DNA from: Setophaga petechia
Lineage: Eukaryota > Chordata > Aves > Passeriformes > Parulidae
NCBI GenBank assembly: GCA_024362935.1
Contig: JANCRA010000011.1
Location: forward strand, 3,472,001-3,536,000
Direction: 5' to 3'
DNA length: 64,000 bases
Below are positions 49,401 to 62,099 of the stretch, piece after piece; positions within the stretch are counted from its first letter, which is position 1, and each line of letters opens with the position of its first letter. Made by a program: the position numbers and the translations under genes. The notes below the pieces were generated by a model. That model saw only the letters and a list, made by a program, of their open reading frames with translations. It ran no database searches and was not told the DNA's origin.

Positions 49401-52400
49401 GATGGCTGGAAATTTTTCTTGTGCACAATCTTTTTCTGTTTATCTGTCCATATTCAAAGCTAACAGCTGGTTTTACCTATGAGAACCAGCTCACAGATGC
49501 ACTTCAGGATATAAAGCACATTTATGATAAGACACCTGATAAATCCCTTTATGTTCCATACCTTTCCTGTAAAGCTGGGGAGGGGGTGAGGGGAGAAGGA
49601 GAAAAGACCTGCTTTAGGATGATGTCATGGCTGTCGGGCACATCTGCCCCAAATTAAATTGCCATCCAAAGGGCTTATTTCTCAAACATATTTCTTTTCA
49701 GCTTGGAAGGAGACATAAAGCAGTGTATCCCTTCAGTTTGCATTTGAGGAGTCTGAAGATTTGGGATCACCCTCCACAGTACGCCAGCAAGATTTACTAG
49801 TGCTGAGCCTCTCAGGTGATGATGCTGTACACATTGCATGAAAAATGAATTTTTCTTGATTCCTTGATTAAGTTGTGACTCCTAATAAATCTTCCAGAGA
49901 CATCAAGTCTGTCTTGCTAAAAGCATGAGGGACCTTTGCAAAGCCTTCTAAGGTGTGAGAAAGAGGTCTCATCTGTGAGAAGAAAGCTTTAAAAAGTGAA
50001 CCTGTTTGAATTTAAAAATATTCATTCTCAATCTTTCACAGTATACTCTATGTGCATGCCAGAATTGGAAGATTAAAATGCAAAATGCATAGAAATAAAC
50101 AACAATGTTTAAACACACCAAGAATGAAATACTTGCAAATAGACTGCTTTGTCTGCTGTCCTACCACCCCAACCCTGCCCTCCCCAAAAAACCAGAAAAG
50201 GCAACAGGAAAAAGGAAGGGGAGACATGAAGGACAGGTATTATTTTTATACTTTCCGTGTGATCTTTTCCTATGAAGGCACTCAGCCTCTATGGTTTGTG
50301 GGTAAAAAAGAGGAGGAAAATGCTGCACCAGACAAAATCCTCATGCTCTTGCTGCCTGTCAGTGCCAACAGCAGGTGTCCCCAAAATACTCACGGTGGCA
50401 AAGCCCTGTGTAACAAGGGAAACATTTTATTTCTCCTGAGCAGATCCCCCAGACCCAGTGGACATGACAGAGCTCTGCATGTGTGTGGCATCTGCTGCAC
50501 TGGAGGAAAAGATGGAGCACAAGCCGCACGCATGTGCAGCCTTGTAACTGCCTGGGCAACTGCGTTGTCTCTTTCAAAGCCTCTGCCAAACAGCATCAAA
50601 ACACAGCAAAACCTGCCAGCCTATCTAGAAACCATGGCCCTGGTTTTCCAGCACTCCAGTTGGAGTTATTTACACCAGCTGAGGAACTGTTCCTACATTT
50701 CCACCTGGTTCCTGAAGATTTATATACTAATTCCCTGCAAAACATTACAATAGAAAAAGAAAAAAAAAGCCTAATTGGGTCCACAAGCCCATTTCATAAG
50801 TGAGTTATCTCAGCCTTGCTGGGTCAGATCTTACTGAGAGGACGATACATCCAGGGCTGTCATGTAAATCATTTCCTTTTGAATACTTATGTCTAATCAA
50901 CTTCAGACCTTGTTTTGGACACATTGTATGTTTCATAAGCTGAAGAACTCTCTCTGATGAAATCCTTGCCTCCTGACCCCAAAATACATCTGAACAAAAT
51001 TGTCCCATCAGGAGTTCAGATAATTGCTTGGCCTTTCCTGTCAGTCATAAACCAGACAGATGCAACTTTTTTGGACACTTCCCCACACTCAACCGTGCAT
51101 TTCAAACATATTCCAAACAGTGTAAGACAATAGGAATGGTTGCTTTTATAAATGTGTGGTAGTTCGTATGCTTAAGCAAAGAAAACATACTCTCTTTGCT
51201 GGGGCCATCTGTATTATTGTGTGATAAAAATTTACCAGCAAGTAATTCTGCAATTATTGCTCTAACAGCTCCATTAATCTTGAAATTTTTTTATTTATTT
51301 CTGTAGACGTTTTTCTTTCACTGGAAATCGCAGGCTTTCCCTTTTCTTGCATCAAAGCTTACAAAGCACTGAGTAGTCCAGGCACAATTTGAAGACCCCT
51401 CGCTGAGGGCTGAGCTGGGACACTGCCCAAGCACTGGCAGGGCCAGCAGGGAAGGCACGGCATGGACTCTGCAAAAGCAGGTGAAAAGTTTTCTGCTGAC
51501 TTCTGAGGGGACCATGATTTTCTTCTCCTCACCATCCTTGACAGCTTGCTGGGGTACACAGGAGAGCTTGGAGAGGTGAGAAAAATTTGCTGGAGGAAGC
51601 CTGGAACATATCTGCTGGTGAATGGCAAGTCACCCCATGCACTTGGATGGAGCTAAATCCTGAACAATGAGAACTATTACAAATATTCAGACATCACAGA
51701 CAAGGGTTTACAGAGATCACAGTCTTGAGTTGAAAGCCTGGGAATTCCTCAAGGAGAAGGTGTGGTCTGGCTCAGTGCATATGAGCCAAGAACTTTCCAA
51801 GTGCCTCTGCAGCTCCCAAAATCTGATGAGAAAATGAAGTTCATGGGCAAAACACACTGTGAAAATGGAAAGCAGGCTGCTACACTCATCAGTAAGCTGA
51901 AAGAATGGAATGTATGTGAATGTTAGAAAAGAAAAATCATTAGAAGTTCATTTTACATCAAGAAGAAAACTTTCTAAGGAGAGGAAAACAAGGACCTGCA
52001 GGGCTCAGGTGCCATGGAAGAGCCTCACTTCTGCACCTGAGTCCTGGTTGTGCAGGCAGAGCTGCAGAACCACATGTATCATCTCACAGACCATTTGGGT
52101 GCTAAGCCTGTATGTGGTTCTGCAGACAGACAGGCTCTGTCAGACATTACTGTGCCTGTCAGCATTGCCAACCTCTTGGTGGTTTGACAGAAGTCACTGC
52201 TGTCTAGCAGAGATGACAAAACTGAATGTAACGCGACTCCATCTGCCACAGTTGTGGTCTAGTGCTTTACACCTGTAGCAAAGAGTAATGGGGAAACAAA
52301 ACTGGTGTTTCTGGCGCTGCTGAGTGAGGGTTTGGCTCCAGGACAACCTCATATATGTGCTCAGGTCTGCACGCGTTACAGAACCACTCCTGAAGCTCGT

Positions 52401-52999
52401 GCTGGCTTTATCATTTTGCAGGGTACCTTTGTGAGCCTGTAGTCTCAGGCAGAGCTCACACAGGGTTTATTTACAAAGCTGTCCTGTGAGGACATGGGAA
52501 AAAAGCATGGACTCATTGGAAAGTTTGTTTTCTCTGCAGGATCACCTGCAGCAAAGGCCACAGGAGTCCCCTGGATAGCTGCTGCACCCATCATGTTGCC
52601 AACACCCATGGACCAGCACATACTGAGCTGCTTCTCTCCAAACTTTTTGCTCCTTCCAGACTTATGCTAAGTGTAGGAAAATAACTTTCAATTTTTCATA
52701 TTTCTGCATTTCTTCTCTTCACAATTGTGATAAAACCTCTTATCTTATAATCCTGCTGTGTGATTTAGTTGGATACTCACTTTTTCAGCTTTTATCTTCT
52801 GGTTTCCTCACCATGGATGCTCTCTGTAGCTGCTCCCTGTCTGTGCTGTCATTCCTGCTAGATCCTCGCAGCATACAAGGCAAGAGTCATATGGGAGAAT
52901 CTGTGGGCTCCTGCTCTGGGGACTGGAATGAGCATGTGGAACAAATGAACACAAAAAGGAGGTCAGAAATTTTTGGGAAGTGGAGGCCCTCCAGCAGAA
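46401..52999. other. Intergenic desert, third part
   Basis: No gene is supported. The longest open frame (50052-50753, plus, 233 codons) shows no domain, no related frame on either side and no splice context, so I do not call it. Confidence 0.65.
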
Positions 53000-53126
53000 C
53001 AACCCCATGGGCAGCGCCGCCCCAGGGAATGAAGACAAAATTAAAGGACCGTTCTCGAAAAGGCCCGTGTGGCGGTCACAGCGGCGCTCAGGGACACTCA
53101 GAGCGGGGAGCGCGCCTGAGTGTCCC

Positions 53127-53162
53127 AGCTGGAATCCCGGCTGGAATCCCGGCTGGAATCCC
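53127..53162. repeat. 12-bp tandem repeat x 3
   Basis: Three near-identical units GGCTGGAATCCC run in a row (the first begins AG instead of GG). Confidence 0.95.
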
Positions 53163-53229
53163 AACCGGGAGAACTCACCGGAGGCCGTGGGGGAGGGGCT
53201 CCCGGGGCCGGCCGCGCCGCTCGCTCCGG

Positions 53230-53244
53230 CCGGCAGGTGGCGCT
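53230..53244 (+). promoter_or_regulatory. CTCF-like motif, plus orientation
   Basis: CCGGCAGGTGGCGCT fits the CTCF core CCASYAGRKGGCRSY with a single mismatch (G for A at the third base). It lies inside the orphan CpG island, a common setting for CTCF sites, just left of the minisatellite. Confidence 0.55.
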
Positions 53245-53274
53245 GTCGCCCCGGGCACGGCCCGGCCGCCCCTT

Positions 53275-53530
53275 GGAGCGGGGAGGGACCGGGCGGCACC
53301 GGAGCGGGACCGGAGCGGCACCGGAGCGGGACCGGAGCGGCACCGGGCGGCACTGGGCGGCACTGGGAGCGGGGAGGGACCGGGCGGCACCGGAGCGGGA
53401 CCCGGCGGCACCGGAGCGGGACCGGGCGGCACCGGCGGCCCAGGCCGGCACTGGAACGGCGCCGGCCGGCATCGGAACGGCACCGGGCGGCACCGTAGCG
53501 GGACCGGCCGGCACCGGGGGGCACTGGAGA
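53275..53530. repeat. GC-rich minisatellite, 10-12-bp units
   Basis: The array is built from imperfect units of the types GGCACCGGAGC, GGGACCGGAGC, GGCACCGGGC and GGCACTGGGC. A higher-order block (GGAGCGGGGAGGGACCGGGC) appears near both 53275 and 53367. Variation between units suggests repeated slippage and an unstable length. Confidence 0.9.
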
Positions 53531-53720
53531 GGGGTGGCTGTCCCGGTAACTGGGGGAAGGGGCCGCCCGTGCCCCCCTCTGGCCGCTGTCCCGGGCGGGG
53601 TCGGAGCGCGCCGGGCTCTCCGGGCTGTCCGTCCGCTGGAGGTGCGAGGGGGAGGGCAGGGAACGGGAGCAGAGCCCTTCGGCCGTGCGTCCCCGCAGAG
53701 CCCGCGCACTCCTCTGATGT

Positions 53721-56700
53721 CGGCTTTAAGGGGAAAAATCTGCTCAGAGCCTAAGTGCCGGTCCCACAGAGCGCATTTCGTGTCACCCAGTGGTGACGCC
53801 CATCAGGTGCCAGTCCGATGCCTATTGTCACTCAGACATCTCCCTGCGAGGACGGTCATTCACAGACTGCCCGGGTTTTCACTTGGATGCTGCTAGTTCA
53901 TTTGGAGTGATGTGTGGAATGACTTGGTGATCCTCCCGAGGACCCCCTGAGCAGCAATTTCTCTTTCTTATCCCCATGCAATGCCTTGTACAAGCCTCTG
54001 AAATACATAATGTAGTCCAAGCATGGTGGTTTGGTTGTACTTTTAACCAGCTCTCCATAGAAAAGCATATTTATTGTCTCTTTGCTCTGGTCATTTAACT
54101 GGTGCTAGTGGCTCTGAGTTTACACCTCTGCTCAAAGCACATGCAGCATCTTTGCTTACTCCAGCTAGAGACATTTGGGACTGGAGCAAACCCACCTCTC
54201 AGAAGTCCTTCACAGTCCAGACATGGTCCCCATCCCGGGTCTGTGCAGGCACCCAGCCCAGCCAGCATTTCATTGCCCACCAGTTTTCTCCGCAGCTCAC
54301 TGATACGGGCACTGCCAGGGGGTGCGCTCAGCGCCCTTCCCAGGCACCTCATCACAGCGCAACCCGTGACATTTTCCAAACACCATCTGCTAGTGTTTAT
54401 TTTGGCCCTTCTACAGGTGTTTCCAAATTATTTTGTCTAAGAACATGGAAAACATTATTTAGGGCAACCATTGAAGGAACTGTGAGACTGAAGGTGAAAA
54501 TTCCCCAGGTGACATACGCTCTTTTTGCATCCTCAGAGCTCCATCCTGCCTTGCTCTGACCCTCAGTATGAATGTGCAGTGCTGAGTCTCCCAGGAGAGG
54601 CAAAGCCCATCCACAGTCCTCAAAACAAGGGCTCAGGAGTTTATACAAAATTCAACCTCTGCTCTGGAAAACCTGTGACTTTGGAGACAAGTGGGATTTG
54701 GTGAGACTGAAAATGCAACAAGAGAAGATTTTCTTCAGATGTGTAGATACTGTTGCAGGTTTCATGAGTCATCAGTAAAGGAAAAATGAAGTTATTTTAG
54801 TAAACAAAAATACACATGTAAGCATTGAAAGGTGAAGTCAGAAGTTTGGAGTCAGTTTGCATTTTAACAGACACAGAAACAGCAATGAACTGAGGAAACA
54901 TGCTTGTTTATAAGTCTGCCTAAGCAAAGTTATGCAAGTCAGACAGAGAGCCATCAAACTCAGTTATGCTGAATAATATCCTATTACTCCCTGGACAAAT
55001 AAGCCAGTCCTCACTGGAGCTATCAAGGAATACCATTCCATAAATTATATACAATTCTGACCTTGTTTTTTAAACATATGCTTTTTGTGGGGGTAGGAAA
55101 TCCATTACATTATTTTCAGTAATGCCCTCTGTTTCTATAGGTCTGATAAAGCTCAGGCTGTGAAATGTTTCTTCAGCTACCTCAGGCAGGCACTGACATT
55201 ACCAGGAAGCAAAGAGTGCTAAAGAAGGAAAGGTACCTGAGTGAAAGCCTGGGCTGAGACTACATGTGATGAAATGGAAGATGCCCAGCCAAAAATTAAA
55301 GTGTTTCTGCTGACTTACTGTGGAACTTTGTCCTTTTGCTGAAGAACTACTGTGGGGTTTGAGGCAGGGTTGAGTCTTGATGACTTGTGAGGCGAAATTT
55401 GATTTTGATTAATTATTTGGTAAGTTCTGAAAATTGCATACACACGGGGGAAGTCTCCCTATAACAGGCATTTCTCTGGTTTCCATTCCTTGTCGTGCTG
55501 CTGTTGGGGATATTGAACACCTCCAGTTGTGGAATCCCTGCCCCGGGAAAAGGACAATGTCAGCTAAGCACAGGCAGTGCTGAGATTTATAGAGAAGTAA
55601 AGACAACTTCTGTTATTAAGCAAAGAAAGCTGAGCTGGATAAAAAGCTTGCTTGAGTAAAATGAAGCTTTTATTTTTCTTTTTTTCTTCTTCCTCTTTTT
55701 CTTTCTTAAGCTTAACAAAAAAGAAAAATGGAAAATCCCCACTGATTGCATCCAGCTGTTAAAATTTTATGATACTGAGATTCCCAGTTGTCATGACCAC
55801 TTCATGTAGTTTAATATGCAGTCGTATTCTTTTCAGTTTCATTTTCTTCCCCAACTTTAGTTAATAAAACACCTTTCAGACAGCCTGTTCTTAGCAGTTA
55901 TAGAGTGCCTGGTCTTCTTTTATAAAGAGGAGAACTGTGTGCGGCTCTACCCTGGCACAGGAGAAAGTTAAACTGCAACCATAATTCCCATTACTGTCAG
56001 TGAGCGCCGCGCTGATGAAAAGGCGCTGCGGGCTGAACGGCAGCAGGTTTCTCCTGATGACCGTAGGCCAGCCCTGCAGTAAAAAGGTCAGCTCTCTGCC
56101 CCAGCCCACTCCCCTTGCCTGTGGATGGCTTTGGGCCCACATCCAAAGTGAGCAAATCTGTCCAAACTTCATTCAGAGGCAAACCAGCACTTCCCAAGCT
56201 ATCGTACATTTATTCTGTTTGATCTGCAGTGAGCACGAGGGTTGTTTTCTACACTGTTTGCACAGTTTCAGCTTGGCTTTTATAAAGGACTTTTTTTGCT
56301 GCTTGATTGGCACAGATAAAATACCCAGGATAAAGGCCATGCCCATAATTTTACTTGTAAATGCACCAATATTCTTATTCTGCCATCACTCCCACTTCCC
56401 TCCTGACTCACTGGTGTCTGCTCACGCCAGCAGCCATGCACGTATAGGAAGTGTGGAAGTGATTCCCCATGCCAGGACAGCATTGGCAACAGTGGGGAAG
56501 AAGAATACTCCAACAAACCCTTCTGCTTTAGAGCTCTTTGTTTGGTACAGTACATTGGCATTGCTCTGGCTTGCTGCCATTGCTCCTGTACATAGAAAAA
56601 AACCCACCATACATTAAGAAAGAATAAATGTACACATCAGCAGCTTCAGGATCAGACCGGCTGATTTAATTAATCCCAGAACAAGCGTTAAAAATAAGGG

Positions 56701-59700
56701 AACACAGGATTATGATTAAACTGCAAAGGAAACAAAATATGCTACAGGCAAGAGGATTTTGCTGTTCTCTGGCTGGTGAATGCTTCTTTTTGAGCCTTAG
56801 CATTCTTTTGAGTAAGTCTTGCCTTTGTGGTGTTGAAATGGTCTGAGGAATCTATTTAATGATGCAATTTTATGTAATAGGTAACTACATTACTGCATTA
56901 AATATAAAGCAGTCAGAGGAACTGAAAAGGAACTTGTTGATTTCCTAAGAGGCAGCACTGATAAACATTTTGGTCAACCAATACATTTTTTGGACAGTGT
57001 TGAAGGAAATATTATCTTCTGACATGCTTAACTTGAGAAAGCTTTATCCTTCCTATGCCAGTATTTATAGTCATAGTTTAATAGGAAGCCTCTAATGATA
57101 ACATCTTACTACTTGTTTAATCATCTTCTACTGAACAAAACAGCTGAGTTAATTTGGGACCTATAAAGGATGGACACTATGGCTGACTGGGATAGGAGCA
57201 TGGAGGCTCCCTGTGGCTGCTGGCATGGGACTGTGTTGTAGCACTGCCCCTTGGAGAAATACTTCAACTGTCTCCCCAGGGCAAGTCATCAGCTTCCATT
57301 TGCCATGCCTGCCTCTCTTGTGACTGGGATAAGAAAAGTGGCTTTTCAAAATTACAGAGATTTTAAAATGCAAAAAAGAAATGTAAAGGGAAAGGAACAC
57401 TTGCAACATGCAGGGATGTTTTCTGAGATGGGGTAGAATTCACAGCAAGTCCCTTTCTTTAATGGGGAAGATCCAGCTGGCATCTAACCTTCTGATATTA
57501 AACCACTGTCAGCTTGCCTTCCCCTGTCTTTCCATGATCCCCTCCTCTTTCCCTCTATGCCTTTCACTTCCTCTTCAGTAAACCAAACAAAAAGGAAGAG
57601 GAAAAGAGTGGAATTACCGTGACAGCTGTCAGCATCACAGAGCTCAGCCTGTGCCTCTCTTTCCCCTGCCACCATCCTCAGGTACAACTTCCCTGGACAA
57701 GGGAATATCCCCAGCCTGAGGACTGCTGCAGCCCACCTCTGTCCAATATCAAAGCAATACCACGGGTCAAAATGAATTTTTTACTTTGCAGGAGTTTGTT
57801 TTGTTTGCCAGAGCCTATTCCATTGGTACCTCCCTGGTTTGGATCTGTATGCAGTGACTCTCCTGCACTGCTTCTGAAGGGTTTCTCCAGGGCAAATGGC
57901 TCCAGGTCGTGGTCTGGGAAGGCAGTAAGCAACACCCAGTGGGCTCAGCAGAGCTAGCATTGGTGGATTGCTTTGAACTAATGTAAGGAAAAATTAAATT
58001 TTCCCTACCAAGAAAATAATTAAATGGCAGTGGCATGATGGGAAGAAAATCTTGTCCTGAAGAGTTTGTAGCTGAAACAATGAATAGGCAGAAACAACAG
58101 TAAGGAGACACATGGTGACACTCCTGAGGTAGTGTGAGTAGGGATGAGATTGGTACCCACACCTCTGAGGTGTCACATAAGTGCTCATTTTCTCCCCAGA
58201 ACTGGTAAGAGAACAGTAACCAAGACATCTTGAAGTCATCTCAGGGTCGAGAAAACCCAGCTGCCATGCTCCACGTGGCCGTGCAGTGCTGAAGTGACAA
58301 GAGGGACTTGAAGGAAAAAGAGATGGATGGGAAAGGAATTATAAAATAAAAGGATGCAAATAAATTTCTTTGTGCTGTTAGGCTAGTCTGCAGTGATGCA
58401 ACATTTGAATAGACTCCTTCATCTTCTTTTTAAAGGGATGTCCTCTATGTCCCTGTCCCTCTCCAGTCACAATCCGTTGTTCTGATCATTCATAACAGCA
58501 AGCATCATTTAATAGCGCCAGCTTGAGTGAAGCCAAAGATGGAAGTCATTCCCCCCAAAAAACCCCAAATGCACAGTTAAATCTAACTTATCAAAATTGT
58601 ACGTATTCTTACATAGAAGGAAAAAGTGGAAAAAAATTCTGCAAATTATTTCGCCTTTTTTCTAAAATGTGAAGTTACTATACATATATGAGCTCCCACA
58701 CTTCCTGAAGCAAAGAACAGCCCTAGGAATATGGCCACTTAGTATAAAAGACAAAAAATAATGTAATTCAGCCCACAAATTGAGGGCTGAATCCTGCTGG
58801 ATCTGAGTTCCTTTTGTGTTCTATAAAATTAGGAATTGTGAATATCAAAGAAAAAATGCCGAGTATCCTTCAGGGCTGGTTCATAGCCTCACAGAAATTC
58901 AGACTAAAAAGAAAATAACAAATTAAAGTCCCACAAAATTCCTCAGAACAAAGAAAATTGCATCGAAGCAGCAGCTTTCACTTTTACCCCCTCAAGAGCT
59001 GAAATAAGCAGGCACTGAGGTGGTAAGCAGTTCTCATCCTGGCACCAGCAGCAGGATGTACATTCTTTAGAAATTACAGAAATTGTCTGATTTAGCAGAG
59101 TAGCTGAACAAATTAGAAACGATGGTGTGAGTGGGGGTTTGGTTTATATAGTTGGAGTTCCAAGACAGAAATACAAATTATGACAGGTTAATGGAGACTG
59201 TGCCATTCCCTATACATGTAAATAAACACTGAATTTGAGAACCTCTGTTTTCCCCAAGCACTAGTAAATAAAAGTATAACAGAGACTTCGTGTAAAGTAA
59301 CCATATGCTTATAATTATACAAACATTGTGGATCCCTTGTGTGAAATTTCACATCTTTATTGCGTGTGTTTTAATGTTTACAAAGTTTGCAGTAATTTTT
59401 CAAAATCAAATCTATCCTAAACAGGAAAAACAATTTCCTACATAATTTTAATTTTCTACACCAGAGCAAATGAAAGCAGAATCACTGTTGCAAACTTCTT
59501 CCCTTTCTCCTGATCTATAGGCTGCAATTTGTTTTCCTGATGTCAGGATGTGTTTTGATGCACCAAGAATGCAGGAGTGACTTCACTCTTCACGTCCATG
59601 TATTAAGTTTTTAACTGTGAGTGAGAGACAATGTGGTTCTAATCTAAGACAGGGACAAAAATGCAGAGAGCTTTCAGAGAAGCAAAATTGCCACTGTTTT

Positions 59701-62099
59701 GTGGCAAAATAAAACACTGCAAAAAGCAACAGTGATGCGTAGGCTTAGCCCTGCTCCTTCTCCCGATTTTTCTTGTGAAATACAAACTGCCAAAAGTAGG
59801 AGCAAAAGGAAGAGAAATGGGAAAAGCTGTCCCCATGCTGTGGAGCTGCACAAGCCTCCACTGAGCTAGAACATGGGGGGACTCAGCTGGAAGAGTTCTG
59901 CAGGCTGTGGGACACTGGGAGAGGTGCAGATCCTTGTGGGATGCTTGGAAAGTGAAACAGGACTTTCTTTGGAGGACCACAATGCAGGAAGTACTTCAGA
60001 CTCCTAAAGCAACCCTATTTATTTGGGTGTGCTCCTTTGTCTACTGTTAGTTCATACACCATAGTTTGGGCAATTAAAAATCTTGATCTGCTTAGACTTT
60101 TGAGGTTTATGTTGATGGTTTGGAGATGGGGCTGAAATAAATATGTTTAGGAAAAAAGGATGGCTTTCTGTGTAAAGGAAAAAAAAATTGGCTGATGTGA
60201 CAGTCTAGAATGAGGGCAGCAGAGAAGGAGCTTGGTGCTCTATCTCAGAAGATACTCTCAGCCAAGAGCAGGGCAGCTCAGCTGGGAAGGAGGCAGGGAG
60301 AGGATCTAGCCCATTATCCATAATAGAAGATCCATGTGGGGAAGGGCAAACAACTGCTGGGACAAAATATAGCTACTGAAATTAAATATTCCTGCCAGTG
60401 TGAAACACTGAAAACCAACCTTTTCAGGAGCACTGCAGAAAAGATTAGAGGTGCTAAAAATGCTGAAGCTAAAAGAGTAAGAATTTAATGCCTCAGAACC
60501 TTTGGAAAAAAAAAAATCCCATTTTCAAAACCAAGGCTTGTGGAGGCTGGTGTTTTGCTGAAAACCAGCACATATGGACTACACGGGCAGTTTGGAAAAT
60601 GTGCTAACTGCTGTGCTGGTAGGAATCCCTGCCCCCTGATTATGTGGTGTAACCACAGCCTTTTTGGAGCCTATTGTGCCAAAGTGGGGAAAACTCCATA
60701 GTTTGAGGGGGTACATTTTCTAGTCATACTAATAAAAAATTATTTTTGTTCACAGAAATAAAAATCCTACAATGAATTGTTCATGTTAAAACAAGTATCA
60801 ACCTAGATGCTAAAAAAAAACAAGCAAAAAACAAACTGAGGGGGAATATCCACAAACTGATCAACTCTGTATTCATATCCCTTATGTACCACAGAAAGTC
60901 TTACAAATGACCACAAACCAGAGGAGAAATGACTGATGCTTACATCTTAGCTTGACCACTTTTCAGGGATCAATTTTAACTTCTGTCATTCTTCCTCAAT
61001 ATAGCTGCTCACATTATGGTTATAGCAAGAGAAATTTCCATTAAACTTCCAGATTAAAGAAATCACATTTTATTTGGACTGCTTCCTGACTTTCAAATCT
61101 GTCTCCATTCATTTGTACTTTTCCCCAGAATAGCAAATTCACAGAAAGAAAAAAATGTGAAAGATGGGATGTTTTAAACAGTTTTAAACTAGTTTTAAAA
61201 CTGCATTTTTGCAGTGTCCAAATTGCTCTAGTTCTGAGAAACATATTTGAAATTTAAAAAAATGTTACAAAATACGTATAATGCAATTATAAACTGAAAT
61301 CTGGCCAAGTTTTATTGTTGAGAAAACCAGAAAGGAAACAAGTTTTTAAAACACTATTCTTCTTTTCTGGTGGCTGCTATTATTTTACTCTTTTTATTGT
61401 TGCTGCCATTATTTCACTCTTTGCCATGAACTGAAGTGGGGATCTCAAGTGTCTCACAGGCACTGATTCATTCTCATGCTGCCCCACGAAGTCCCCAGTC
61501 CTGCCTGCCATTCTCAGGTTCAGTTCCACACAGTTTTCTCAGGGACAATCAAAACCAAAGCTTCTTAAGATGGCTCCATATATTCAAATCCCTCTCAGTG
61601 ACCTGACTGTGTTTCTCCATGAGGCGCCACAATTGTTATATCCTCGCAGTTCCGTGCTCTGTCATTCCCTTAAGTGACTGTCTTGGCAATTAGCTGTATT
61701 GAACAATGGCATTGTATTCCAAAATGGCACGGGGACAACCCTGAGCAACCTAAAGCTCTGAGAAACAGGCTGGAAAGCAGCACTGCCTGTTTATGGCTGT
61801 CACTGCTACCTGTGTGCACTCTCACCTGCTGAGCAACAGCCTTGGGGTGCTGTGGGGAGCATCTGTCTCAGCAGGGCCTCAGCCTCCACACTGCCTCAAA
61901 GGTCACAAGAGCCAGAGGAAAGGCCCTGTTGGCTGCAGAGGGCTTCAAGTCAGGCCCCTGATAAAGAAGTGACAGTGTAGAGCACCCATCCAAGTCAATT
62001 TTAGAGAATGCATTGAAACATGCAAAAGCAGCAGGTAGAAATTAAATCAGGCTGATGGAAGTTGCTCTTGAGACCTTGCAGCTTTGCATTAGCATGAAA
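53721..62099. other. Intergenic desert, fourth part
   Basis: No gene is supported. Open frames such as 56000-56617 (plus, 205 codons) lack recognisable content. Some AT-rich, low-repeat stretches with homeodomain-type cores (for example TTTAATTAAT near 56665) could be conserved regulatory elements, but that needs comparison with other genomes. Confidence 0.6.
61171..61202. repeat. Tandem palindromic GTTTTAAAC motif x 3
   Basis: GTTTTAAACA, GTTTTAAACT and AGTTTTAAAACT follow one another. The GTTTAAAC-type and AGTTTTAAAACT units are self-complementary, so the stretch could form small hairpins. Confidence 0.85.

Larger units (their letters stand above)
53000..53720. promoter_or_regulatory. Orphan CpG island with internal minisatellites
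   Basis: An abrupt GC- and CpG-rich block lies about 20 kb past the end of UQCRB in AT-rich surroundings, with no recognised gene attached. It contains a 12-bp repeat (53127-53162), a strong CTCF-like motif (53230-53244) and an 11-bp-type minisatellite (about 53275-53530). Open frames of 70-310 codons exist in several frames on both strands, as expected of stop-poor GC-rich DNA. It could be a promoter of an unknown transcript, a distal regulatory element, or only a GC-rich repeat. Confidence 0.75.

Noticed and set aside
50052..50753. Plus-strand open frame of 233 codons
   Set aside because: No domain, targeting signal, splice context or family resemblance could be seen. A frame of this length can arise by chance in 30 kb of desert read in six frames.
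52808..53896. Several open frames of 70-313 codons on both strands in the 53-kb CpG island
   Set aside because: Several frames on both strands are open at once over the same minisatellite, which points to composition, not coding.
54300..54316. Weak CTCF-like match TGCCAGGGGGTGCGC
   Set aside because: It has several mismatches to the core (GGT for GGC and a poor left half), so it was not counted with the two better motifs.
56000..56617. Plus-strand open frame of 205 codons
   Set aside because: No recognisable motif, mixed composition, and no gene structure around it.
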